This document shows positions 18,510 through 26,702 of a stretch of DNA of 64,000 nt, piece after piece. A program made the position numbers and the translations under genes. This DNA comes from Oceanospirillales bacterium (GTDB taxonomy: Bacteria > Pseudomonadota > Gammaproteobacteria > Pseudomonadales > Balneatricaceae): NCBI GenBank assembly GCA_018223185.1, contig JAAEYW010000009.1, positions 1-64,000 of the forward strand, written 5' to 3'. Numbering within the stretch: the stretch's first letter is position 1; every line of letters begins with the position of its first letter. Below the pieces are notes generated by a model. It worked only from the letters and a program-made list of their open reading frames with translations, had not been told where the DNA came from and searched no databases.

Positions 18510-18518
18510 TTGGATACA
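18510..18518. promoter_or_regulatory. operator-like TTGGATACA before vanA (distal)
   Basis: This second copy of the motif lies 51 bases from the proximal one in opposite orientation and just upstream of the predicted -35 box, so the two sites bracket the promoter. Confidence 0.5.
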
Positions 18519-18872
18519 AAATACAAAATTTAAGCTCAGTCACTCTCAATTCGCTTCTGCGGTTCCGGGTGCCTAATCGGCTGATTATTATGGTTTTTAC
18601 TGGAAAGAAAGCGTGGTGTTGTCTGTATTTAAGAGCCGTTATCCGGCAGTGTCCTGTTTATGACGGGGTCTTTAGCGGGTTCTTTTGCCGGACTTTCACT
18701 GGGTTTTCGAGTGGCAGAGTGAGACAGATTCCGTGTCCGGGTCTATGTAAACCGGAACAGAGCTTATCTTAAGTGGAAAGTTGTTGAGCTGTGCTATACA
18801 GGGGCTGATGTCTGCGGGTATAAGATAAAATATGTCTGTTACTTAATGAAGGTGGCAGATGGCACCAGCGGG

Positions 18873-19661
18873 TTAATTTAAACTGATATCGTCGAGAAAC
18901 AGAGAAAATAGTTCAGATTTAGAATTAATCTCCAGCTTGCTGTAGAGGTTTTTGCAATGGACTTTGGCGGTACCATGAGCGATACCCAGCAGCTCGGCAA
19001 TGGCGATTAAGGAGTAGCCCCGGATAATCAGAATTGCTATCTCGCTTTCTCTTTCGGTTAATATTCCTCCGCCGAAGTTTTTGAACACATTGGAAATCTG
19101 TTCATGAATGATAGCGCTGGCTTGCTGAGAGGTTACCTGATTGTTTTCGATGTTGTGCCAGTGCTTTCTGTAGGCTGAGATAACCAGTGGTGATATCGCA
19201 TGCAGCCGTTCTCGAGTGGCGGCTGTCGCCGGGGTTTCGATAACGGTGAGTGATATTTGTATCTGTGAATCGGTGTCCAGATTTATGACGAAGGCTGCTT
19301 CTTCATATCCCCTGTTGCAGTAGTGCCCGGTGTAGTAAGTGCTCTCGAAAAAGTCATCCGGAGCGATCTCTTTGATAAAGTGTAAGCCGGTCGGCAGTCC
19401 CGTTGTAAAGGCGTTATAGAACGGATCGATCATATAGAAGCCGTTCAGGTACTCATCCATTATTTTGTCAGTTAGCAGTGTTGATTCAGGGGCTACCAGA
19501 ATTGCAGGACGGCTTTTTTTATGGAAGTGAATGACAAAAACTGATTCACAAGGTGTGGCAGAGTTGATCAGACTGAGCAGGGCCTGAGTAAACTCGTCAG
19601 TGCCGCAGGTATCAATCAGATTAGAGGCAAGCAGATATACATTTTCTGAAGAATCTTCCAC
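18873..19661 (-). CDS. LuxR-family transcription regulator
   Basis: This 262-residue protein has a C-terminal LuxR/GerE helix-turn-helix (about 195-255, ILTERESEIAILIIRGYSLIAIAELLGIAHGT split over the helices). The N-terminal ~180 residues form an unrecognised sensory half, possibly GAF- or autoinducer-domain-like (YLNGFYMIDPFYNAF). No acyl-homoserine-lactone synthase gene is nearby, so a small-molecule sensor role is more likely. It lies between vanAB and the amidohydrolase, both on the same strand, with separate promoter regions. Its target is unknown. Confidence 0.85.
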   Translation of the reverse strand: MEDSSENVYLLASNLIDTCGTDEFTQALLSLINSATPCESVFVIHFHKKSRPAILVAPESTLLTDKIMDEYLNGFYMIDPFYNAFTTGLPTGLHFIKEIAPDDFFESTYYTGHYCNRGYEEAAFVINLDTDSQIQISLTVIETPATAATRERLHAISPLVISAYRKHWHNIENNQVTSQQASAIIHEQISNVFKNFGGGILTERESEIAILIIRGYSLIAIAELLGIAHGTAKVHCKNLYSKLEINSKSELFSLFLDDISLN

Positions 19662-19778
19662 TTATACTTCCTTCGGGATTCTGACCTGATGATTGTTCAA
19701 TAGTATATCGGTAGGTGGGTTTTTGTCGAATGGGAGTTTTTTTGGGTGGGGGCCGGCGAGGCCGGGGCTGCAATGATT

Positions 19779-19803
19779 CAGCAAGCCTGTTGCAGGCTTG
19801 CTG
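19779..19803. terminator. hairpin after amidohydrolase gene
   Basis: CAGCAAGCCTG (19779-19789) and CAGGCTTGCTG (19793-19803) form a perfect 11-bp stem with a three-base loop, just past the 19821 stop. It lacks a clear T-run, so it is a processing or terminator candidate. Confidence 0.55.
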
Positions 19804-19820
19804 ATGCTGCTATCGGTGGA

Positions 19821-21452
19821 TCAGCAAGAGGCGTCCCGGTATACCTCTTTTCCACCCAGCAGAGTTAATAACACCTTAGTGTTTTCAATCTCGTACGGGG
19901 AGATGCTATAGAGATCCTGATTGAGGATGATCAGGTCGGCAAACTTACCCACCGTTAAACTACCGGTGGTTTTCTCTCTCCAGGCTGCCCGTGCCGCATT
20001 GATGGTATAGCCTTTGATCGCGGTATCGATATCGATGCGATATTGCGGATTGTGTGCCGGTGAGTTCTCATTGGCTCCGGAGCCCTGACGGGTTAGTGCC
20101 GTCTGCATGATGGCAAAGGGATCAAAGGTACTCACGCCCCAGTCACTGCTGAGTGCGCAGACCATTCCCTGACGCACCAGCTCAGCAATCGGGAAAATCT
20201 GCCGACAGCGCTCTTCACCCAGCATCTCCAGGGCGACCCTGTCATTGTCCGGGTCCGGTTGTGCCCACAATGGCTGCACGTTGCCGTAAACTCCCAGCTG
20301 TTTGAAGCGGGGAAAGTCATCTTCGGTTACCAGCTGTATATGTGCCAGCTGATGCCGGCTATCCCATGCACCATTCATCTGTCGGGCGTACTCGATTCCA
20401 TTCAGTGCCGCATTAACCGCGCCATCGCCAATGGTGTGAACATGCAACTGGAACTTCTCTTTATCAAACGCAGCAAAAAATGCATTAATCTGTGGCTGAT
20501 CAAACATCAGAGCTGCGGTTGATCCGGTATCGCAACGGGGTTCAAGCAGTGTTGCCGTGCCACTTTCAAGTACGCCATCAAGGAAAAACTTGGCTGAGTG
20601 GAGTTTAACCATATCATCAGCATAGGTTTCCCGCATTGAGAGAAGCTCTTGCATCTGCTCATCCAGCGGCAGATGAGCAAATATTTTGGAGGTTGCTGCT
20701 ACCCTCAGTGTCAGCTGACCTTGCTGGTTCAGTGCCTGATAGTTTTCCATCGCTTTACGGGCCGCAGCGGCATCCAGAATGCCGGTAATGCCGTGCTGGT
20801 TGAATACTTTACAGTAATGCTGCATCCCCTCGGAATAATCTTCGTTACTGAATGATGGCGAGGCTCCGTTCATTGCCCAGATGGCGTCTTCATAGATGTA
20901 GCCTTTAGGCGAGCCATCAGGACAACGGGCATAGCTTCCACTGGCGGGCTCAGGGCTTGCGGCGGTGACGCCTGCAACACGAAACGCTTCGCTGTTCGCC
21001 CAGCCGCTGTGATAATCAAAGGAAAAAATAAGCGCAGGACGTCCCCCTGTTACCGCATCCAACCGCTCTTTGGTCAGCGTGTTCTCGTTAAAGATAGCGG
21101 GATTAAAACCGATCCCTTTAATCCATTTCTTGTGAGGATGTTCCCTGGAGAAACGCTCAATCTCATTGAGCAGGTCATCCATTGTTTTCATCTCATGCAG
21201 GGCAACATAGTGAAAAAAGTCGGCACTGGTTGCCTGGAAGTGTAAGTGAGTATCCTGAAAGCCAGGCAGCACCAGTTGGTCCTTTGCATCAATTATCTGA
21301 GTGTTATCACCAGCGAACATCTGAATGTCGGCGTTGCTGCCGACAGCGATAATTTTATCGCCATATATTGCCAGCGCTTCGGCTTTGACATTTATATCAT
21401 CCATTGTATGGATGTTACCGTTGATAATTATCTTGTCTGCTACGTATGACAT
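19821..21452 (-). CDS. YtcJ-like metal-dependent amidohydrolase
   Basis: This 543-residue hydrolase belongs to the amidohydrolase-3 / N-substituted formamide deformylase-like group. LPGFQDTHLHFQ gives the metal-binding HxH near the N-terminus. KFFLDGVLESGTATL, HVHTIGDGAVN, HQLAHIQLV and SSDWGVSTFDPF carry further metal or active-site residues. The C-terminus KFADLIILNQDLY is typical of the family. The ATG at 21452 with GGATA before it is preferred over a TTG at 21485. It is divergent from the porin gene and has an 8-bp inverted repeat (GTCAGATA at 21503, TATCTGAC at 21516) in its promoter region. The substrate is unknown; family members act on amides, formamides or cyclic imides. Confidence 0.85.
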   Translation of the reverse strand: MSYVADKIIINGNIHTMDDINVKAEALAIYGDKIIAVGSNADIQMFAGDNTQIIDAKDQLVLPGFQDTHLHFQATSADFFHYVALHEMKTMDDLLNEIERFSREHPHKKWIKGIGFNPAIFNENTLTKERLDAVTGGRPALIFSFDYHSGWANSEAFRVAGVTAASPEPASGSYARCPDGSPKGYIYEDAIWAMNGASPSFSNEDYSEGMQHYCKVFNQHGITGILDAAAARKAMENYQALNQQGQLTLRVAATSKIFAHLPLDEQMQELLSMRETYADDMVKLHSAKFFLDGVLESGTATLLEPRCDTGSTAALMFDQPQINAFFAAFDKEKFQLHVHTIGDGAVNAALNGIEYARQMNGAWDSRHQLAHIQLVTEDDFPRFKQLGVYGNVQPLWAQPDPDNDRVALEMLGEERCRQIFPIAELVRQGMVCALSSDWGVSTFDPFAIMQTALTRQGSGANENSPAHNPQYRIDIDTAIKGYTINAARAAWREKTTGSLTVGKFADLIILNQDLYSISPYEIENTKVLLTLLGGKEVYRDASC

Positions 21453-21768
21453 TAAACATATCCATTTTTTTAAAGATGTGGACAAAAGGTATCGCTGTGG
21501 CTGTCAGATAATTTATATCTGACTATTCATTATTCATTTTTTTATTTGAAAAAATTTCTCATACATTTGTCACACTACCGGATTTGATTCCGGCTGGAAT
21601 ACCACGTTAGGTATAGAGGAGGGTTATTTTTATAGATCTATATATTTGCGGCTCTGATTCAGATGACACTATTTTTACAACTAATGAAATAGGGGTATAC
21701 CGGCTTAAAAGAATCTCTGAAATGATGGTTGCATACTAAAAAAATGAAAGAAAAAACGTGAGGGTGAC
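21453..21768. other. divergent promoter region, amidohydrolase and porin
   Basis: There is no gene in 316 AT-rich bases. GTCAGATA (21503-21510) and TATCTGAC (21516-21523) form a small palindrome suited to a dimeric regulator. A good ribosome site (GAGGGTG) precedes the porin ATG. Confidence 0.5.
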
Positions 21769-22491
21769 ATGAAAAACTTTAAAACTATTGCAGCTATCGG
21801 CTTAAGTCTTTTATCGGTGTCGGGTCTGGTTCGGGCCGACCTGGGTGCCAATGTTTCGGTATTGAGTGAGTGGCGTAACCGTGGTATCTCTATGACCAAT
21901 GAATCGCTCGCTATCCAGGGTGGCATTGACTGGTACAACCAGAGTGGCATGTTCGCCAGCGTTTGGGCCAGTAACGTTGATTTCTTTCCTACCGGACACC
22001 CTTTTGATGATGGTGCAACGGTTGAGCTTGATCTGCTGGCGGGTTATGCCGGTGCTATCAACGATGATATCTCCTATGACGCTATCCTGTTCTACTACCA
22101 GTATCCAGGTGATGAGGTCGATCAGGACTTCGCTGAGCTGAAGCTGGGGTTGAATTACAATGGCTTTCGCTTAGGTTATGAGCACGCACCTGACTACATC
22201 AACTCTGGAAAGGCGTATCAGTATCTTTATCTGAACTATCAGACTGATATCGCTGAAGGTGTGGGGCTTGAACTGCATGTCGGCTCCTCTTTCGGTGAGG
22301 TGTTTGATGATCCAACCACCCTGATGCTGGATAAATATATGGATTATTCAATTGGTGTCACTAAGCGCTTCAGTGATCTGGATCTGAAACTGGCCTATGT
22401 TGACACTGATATCTCCAGTACCTATGCGGTTGATAGTGGTCAAATGGCGAATCAGGGAGCCGTGGTGTTCTCCGTTTCTAAATCATTCTAA
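21769..22491 (+). CDS. TorF-family putative outer-membrane porin
   Basis: This 240-residue outer-membrane beta-barrel protein has a signal peptide at 1-23 (AIGLSLLSVSGLVRA). It shows the TorF/Gcw_chp pattern: LGANVSVLSEWRNRGISMTN at the mature start, alternating strands, and a terminal phenylalanine (SVSKSF) for barrel insertion. Such porins often sit beside transport genes in marine gammaproteobacteria. Here the PotF-type gene follows 117 bases downstream, suggesting the pair brings polyamines or a related amine into the periplasm. Substrate is inferred. Confidence 0.85.
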   Translation: MKNFKTIAAIGLSLLSVSGLVRADLGANVSVLSEWRNRGISMTNESLAIQGGIDWYNQSGMFASVWASNVDFFPTGHPFDDGATVELDLLAGYAGAINDDISYDAILFYYQYPGDEVDQDFAELKLGLNYNGFRLGYEHAPDYINSGKAYQYLYLNYQTDIAEGVGLELHVGSSFGEVFDDPTTLMLDKYMDYSIGVTKRFSDLDLKLAYVDTDISSTYAVDSGQMANQGAVVFSVSKSF

Positions 22492-22608
22492 AACCATCTT
22501 TTATCAGGGCCGTTGTATAATCCCCTTCATACAATAGCCACTGATAGCTTTTTAGAGAGTTAATAACTCTTAAAAGATAAACATATATTATAAGTTTCAG
22601 AGGATATT

Positions 22609-23691
22609 ATGCGAATAAATAAGAAGATTCTCTCATTATGCCTGCTGACCGCTTCATGTTCAGTCAGTGCTGATCAGGTCAATGTTTATAACTGGTTTGG
22701 TTATATACCGGATGATTCTCTGCAGGTTTTCAGAGATACCTCGAAAACTGAACTGAATTACGATGTGTATGAAAGTAATGAAATACTTGAAACTAAATTA
22801 CTTTCTGGCGGTTCCCGTTATGATCTTGTGGTGCCGTCTGCAAACTTTATGGAACGCCAGGTAAAGACGGGTATTTATCAGAAAATTGATCGATCAAAAA
22901 TACCTAATTATAACAAGATTGATCCTGTTATTTTAAAGAAAGTCGAATCGTACGATCCGGGTAATCAATACAGCGTTCCCTATGCCTGGGGTAGTGTTGG
23001 CGTGGGTTACAACGTGAAAATGATTAAGGAGCGTTTAGGCGAAATTCCTGAAAATACCTTTGATATGGTATTTGATCCTGAAGTGTCAGCAAAGCTGAAG
23101 GATTGCGGTATTGCGGTGATTGATTCGCCGGCAGAAGCGATGTCGATGGCGTTGCATTATCTGGGGCTGAATCCTAATTCTGAAGATAAAGGCGATCTGA
23201 AAAAAGCGGAGACGATGGTCAGGGCCGTCAGAGGAAATTATAAGTATTTCCACAATGGCTCATACCGCGATGATCTGGCCAATGGCGATATCTGTGTGGC
23301 GCTGGGTTACAACGGTATTGTCCTGGCGGGCAGTGCGATCGCGAAGACCATTGATCCTGATCGCGAGATCGCTTACTCGATTCCTAAGATTGGTTCGCTG
23401 ATCTGGTTTGATGTGATGGCTATTCCGGCAGATGCACCTAATCCTGATGGTGCACATGAGTTCATCAACTTTATCCTGGAGCCTGCGATCGGATCATCTA
23501 TCTCTAACATGGTGAAGTATGCGGTGCCAAACCTCGGTGCGGATGAGTTTGTCGAGCCGGAAATCTTTAACGATCCGGGTATCTATCCATCCGATGAAGT
23601 GAAAGAAACCCTGTTTGCCCTGAATGCGCATACTCAGAAGTATGACCGTATCCTCAACCGGGCCTGGACCAATATTAAGACCAACCGGTAA
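22609..23691 (+). CDS. PotF/PotD-type polyamine-binding protein
   Basis: This 360-residue periplasmic binding protein has a signal peptide (about 1-21, ending SVSA) and the family start VNVYNWFGYIPDD. YDLVVPSANFMERQ, YAWGSVGVGYNVK and ALGYNGIVLAG match polyamine-binding proteins of ABC systems. No potGHI genes are next to it, so it is an orphan or serves a transporter or sensor elsewhere. Spermidine, putrescine or another amine is the probable ligand. It is followed by a strong terminator at 23777. Confidence 0.9.
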   Translation: MRINKKILSLCLLTASCSVSADQVNVYNWFGYIPDDSLQVFRDTSKTELNYDVYESNEILETKLLSGGSRYDLVVPSANFMERQVKTGIYQKIDRSKIPNYNKIDPVILKKVESYDPGNQYSVPYAWGSVGVGYNVKMIKERLGEIPENTFDMVFDPEVSAKLKDCGIAVIDSPAEAMSMALHYLGLNPNSEDKGDLKKAETMVRAVRGNYKYFHNGSYRDDLANGDICVALGYNGIVLAGSAIAKTIDPDREIAYSIPKIGSLIWFDVMAIPADAPNPDGAHEFINFILEPAIGSSISNMVKYAVPNLGADEFVEPEIFNDPGIYPSDEVKETLFALNAHTQKYDRILNRAWTNIKTNR

Positions 23692-23776
23692 TTAAAACGA
23701 CCCTTGTGACGCCTGCGGTGTTCAAGGGTCTTATCTTCTCCTTCTTTGTTATTGAGTTTTATTGCGGCGACGTTTT

Positions 23777-23804
23777 GCCAGTGACCTGTTCACTGGCTTT
23801 TTTT
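23777..23804 (+). terminator. intrinsic terminator after PotF-type gene
   Basis: GCCAGTGA (23777-23784) pairs with TCACTGGC (23790-23797), followed by TTTTTTT. Confidence 0.9.
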
Positions 23805-23853
23805 ATCTATCAGACCGCGTATTTCAGTCTAAGTGACCCACGCTTGCCGTTTG

Positions 23854-25452
23854 CTAATCTACGGATGTTGTTTCGGGCGTCAGCGGCAGGTCGATATGAA
23901 AGTGTGCTCCCTTATCACTTGGAAGGCACTCTATATGCCCCTGCAACAACTGACTTACCAGGTTATAAACAATGTGCATGCCAAGCCCGCTGCAACCCTG
24001 GTTTCGTTTAGTGGTCATGAAGGGTTCAAACAGCTTATTATGCCAGCCCTCGGTTATACCGGTACCGTTGTCCCGGTAGTCGATCTGCATCCGGTTGTCA
24101 TAGGGCTTTATCTCAATAGTGATTTTACCGCCGGGCTGGTTGTCAAAACCGTGCAGCAATGAGTTGAGAATCAGATTGGTGAAAATCTGATAATAACTCC
24201 CCGGGTAGCTGTCCAGCATCAGTTGTTCCGGCCCCAGCACCGTTATTTCGGGTTCAGACTGTTTCAGCTTGGGTTTGAGTGAACGCTGTATTTCGTCAAG
24301 ATAGCGGATCAGATCGAAGCGTCTGCGTTGTTCACTCGCCTGATCGACCGAGACAAGTTTAAAGGCACTGATCAGTTGCGCTGCCCGTTCAAGGTTTTCA
24401 CATATCAGCTGACTGCTTTCAACCGCCGTTCCGGCCAGTGAGTTATCCGGGTGTTGTTGCTGGTAAAGGTTAGCCTGATCCGCCAGGAAAGAGGCGGCGG
24501 TATAGCCGATTCCGATCGGTGTATTTATCTCATGGGCCACACCGGCAACCAGTCCCCCCAGTGCTGCCAGCTTTTTCGATTCAACCAGCTGTTGCTGAGT
24601 TTCCTGAAGTTTAACCAGCGTTGCGCGCAGCTCTGTGTTGCTCTGCTCAAGTTCGTGTGTCCGGTCGGAAACCCGCTGTTCCAGTTCTGCGTTTAACCGG
24701 GCCAGTGAATGCTCGGCATCTTTGCGCTTGCTTATATCACTGAGCATTGACTGTCGCATCTGATTCATTGAGGTGACAACCTGGCTGAGTTCATCCTCTT
24801 TCGCTTTGTGCTTTCGTTTCAGGATGAGTGGCGTGTCCAGCTGGTCGAGTCTGAGTCGCCGGGCATAGTCTGCCATGGTACTCAGATGACGGGTGACCAG
24901 CAGATTAAACAGGGCCAGGATAAAGATGGAGACGAGAAAGGTTTTGATCCCCTGAGAGGCAAGAATCAGTAACACTTTATCTGCCAGACGGCGGTAGACT
25001 TCTTCAAGACTGACGATCAGGGTCAGGTCGCCGACTTTAACCGCTTCATTGGTTTGATCGCTGAAGTTCAGTTCAAAATGACGTTCAACCGTTGCGCCCA
25101 GATGCTGCTTGTTTCCAGCGGTATAGATGTTGCCAAACTGAGAGCGGATCTCCAGATAGCGAATATCGGGTAACTGGAGTAAACCATCCAGCTGCACCTG
25201 AATCTGCGTCGGGCTGATCTCCCATAAGCTGTTCGCAAGACTGTTGAGCGAACTGGCTTCAATCTGTTGCAGACGCTCATCGATAGCTGACCGTTCATAA
25301 CGATAATCGAGCCAGAGCTGAGTGCCGGTGGCTATCAGGGTGATGGCCGAACTGTAAAGAAGGATGGCGGTCAGTAGCCTGACGGCTAGAGGGTTCCGGC
25401 GACAGAGTTCATTGAGGCTTTGGAAAACAGGTATTTTTTTGAACAGGCTCAC
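23854..25452 (-). CDS. membrane sensor histidine kinase, partner of a binding protein
   Basis: This 532-residue kinase has a membrane segment near 22-45, a periplasmic domain of about 110 residues, a second segment near 168-188, HAMP and a coiled coil (about 245-295). The phospho-accepting H307 lies in GVAHEINTP, followed by an ATPase domain (NLILNSLLHGF, DNGTGI, GLGMHI). The GTG start at 25452 is chosen: it overlaps the stop of the upstream binding-protein gene (GTGA) and has GGAGG before it. A longer start would overlap that gene by 70 bases. No response regulator is adjacent on this strand. It probably senses through the coupled binding protein and may signal to the sigma-54 activator encoded at 28643. 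Confidence 0.88.
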   Translation of the reverse strand: MSLFKKIPVFQSLNELCRRNPLAVRLLTAILLYSSAITLIATGTQLWLDYRYERSAIDERLQQIEASSLNSLANSLWEISPTQIQVQLDGLLQLPDIRYLEIRSQFGNIYTAGNKQHLGATVERHFELNFSDQTNEAVKVGDLTLIVSLEEVYRRLADKVLLILASQGIKTFLVSIFILALFNLLVTRHLSTMADYARRLRLDQLDTPLILKRKHKAKEDELSQVVTSMNQMRQSMLSDISKRKDAEHSLARLNAELEQRVSDRTHELEQSNTELRATLVKLQETQQQLVESKKLAALGGLVAGVAHEINTPIGIGYTAASFLADQANLYQQQHPDNSLAGTAVESSQLICENLERAAQLISAFKLVSVDQASEQRRRFDLIRYLDEIQRSLKPKLKQSEPEITVLGPEQLMLDSYPGSYYQIFTNLILNSLLHGFDNQPGGKITIEIKPYDNRMQIDYRDNGTGITEGWHNKLFEPFMTTKRNQGCSGLGMHIVYNLVSQLLQGHIECLPSDKGAHFHIDLPLTPETTSVD

Positions 25453-26510
25453 CGCGCGGATGCCTCCGCCCTGAGACCGAGAACTTTGCCGACGGTTCTG
25501 TTCCAGTTGGCCGTGCATTCAGGACCGCAGCGCTCTGTCCATCGCGGCAGAATGACCTCTTTAGCCACGGTGTCACGCATTCTCAGATCAGATTCAGACG
25601 GTTGAGTCAGGACCATGTTTCCGGGTTCACCGATAGCACAGGGCCCGTCAGATAAACATGCCAGCGCAATTTCATCTTCAGTTGCGGTTTGCTGCCACAT
25701 GTTTTCAGTGAGTGTGGATATCTCTCTCTTGAGCAGCGCTTTTTGCGATTCGCTCAGGCGGTTCCACTTATTCAGGTTCATGGCCCCGAATGCCAGTCCC
25801 CAGCCAACCCGTAGCGTAAATCCATAGGGTGTGATCTCATGCAGTTTGGCCGTGTAGGCCGACATGGTTCCGGTAATAACACAGTCCACCAGGTTTTTAG
25901 CCAGCGCATTCGGTACATCGTGATAGGCAACATTGACCGGAATTCCACCTACACCATCGACGAAATCCCCCAGCGTTCTTAAAAATACCCGAATCCGCTT
26001 TCCTTTCAGGTCTGCAATACTGTTGACCGGCTGTTTGCACCAGATCATCTGACTGGGGAATGGATAGAGCATCATCAGCCGGGCATTGTATTTTTCTTCA
26101 AATGCCCGTGACAGAGTAGGGAAGTAGGCATCAGCGACTCGCTTCTGTACCGAAATATTCTGTACCAGTGAGGAAAGGTCTGCTCCCTCGAAAATTTCGC
26201 TTTCCTGCATCGCGTAGGCGGGGAGGCCAAAGGCAAAATCAAACACTCCGTTTTTAAGCAGATGCATGATCTCAAAGCCTCTCAGGTCCAGTTCATCCTG
26301 TGGCTTTATCTCACCAATGATACTCCCGCCGGACACTTCGGCGATGTGATGATTCCAGAAGGGCTCCTCATGCGTTGGGTAATTAGAGAAATATCCCCAG
26401 GTGCCGACAGCCTTAATAATGATCGTTTCGTTTGCCACTACGCTGTAGCTTATACCCGAGATCACCAGACCCAGTATCATTGCCACTGTGTAACGTTGTA
26501 TGGTTTTCAT
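25449..26510 (-). CDS. DctP-like binding protein coupled to a kinase
   Basis: This 353-residue periplasmic protein of the TRAP DctP fold has a signal peptide near 1-26 (SYSVVA). FEIMHLLKNGVFDFAFGLPAY, KGKRIRVFLRTLGDFVDGVGG and LVDCVITGTMSAY are DctP-like. It has no membrane partners here and its stop codon overlaps the start of the histidine kinase gene, so the two are translated together. This suggests a ligand-sensing accessory for the kinase rather than a transporter subunit. It is transcribed divergently from the second kinase/activator pair. The C-terminal ~60 residues contain four cysteines (CLSDGPC and CGPEC), unusual for the family. Confidence 0.85.
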   Translation of the reverse strand: MKTIQRYTVAMILGLVISGISYSVVANETIIIKAVGTWGYFSNYPTHEEPFWNHHIAEVSGGSIIGEIKPQDELDLRGFEIMHLLKNGVFDFAFGLPAYAMQESEIFEGADLSSLVQNISVQKRVADAYFPTLSRAFEEKYNARLMMLYPFPSQMIWCKQPVNSIADLKGKRIRVFLRTLGDFVDGVGGIPVNVAYHDVPNALAKNLVDCVITGTMSAYTAKLHEITPYGFTLRVGWGLAFGAMNLNKWNRLSESQKALLKREISTLTENMWQQTATEDEIALACLSDGPCAIGEPGNMVLTQPSESDLRMRDTVAKEVILPRWTERCGPECTANWNRTVGKVLGLRAEASAR

Positions 26511-26702
26511 AAGTACCGGCTTATTACATACTCTGGTTAAAGTATCAGTTAGTTGTCGAGAGTAGCTTATTATTATAGCGGTTGACTATAACCTGTTGAT
26601 ATCAGGCACGGGTAGCTCGGCTGCGCCGAATATCTGGAAAACTTTTTATTTAATCTCTGAAATAGCTATCATTCAGTATCGGTATAGCATGGCGTCCTAT
26701 TT

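Larger units (their letters stand above)
18425..18872. other. gap between vanA and LuxR-type gene
   Basis: There is no supportable gene in 448 bases. The vanA-proximal 100 bases hold the promoter and two operator-like motifs. I see nothing definite in 18530-18872. Confidence 0.5.

Noticed and set aside
21453-21485. TTG start for the amidohydrolase
   Set aside because: It has no ribosome site, and the family N-terminus begins near the ATG at 21452.
25453-25518. Longer start for the first sensor kinase
   Set aside because: It would overlap the binding-protein gene by 70 bases; the GTGA overlap with GGAGG before it is better supported.
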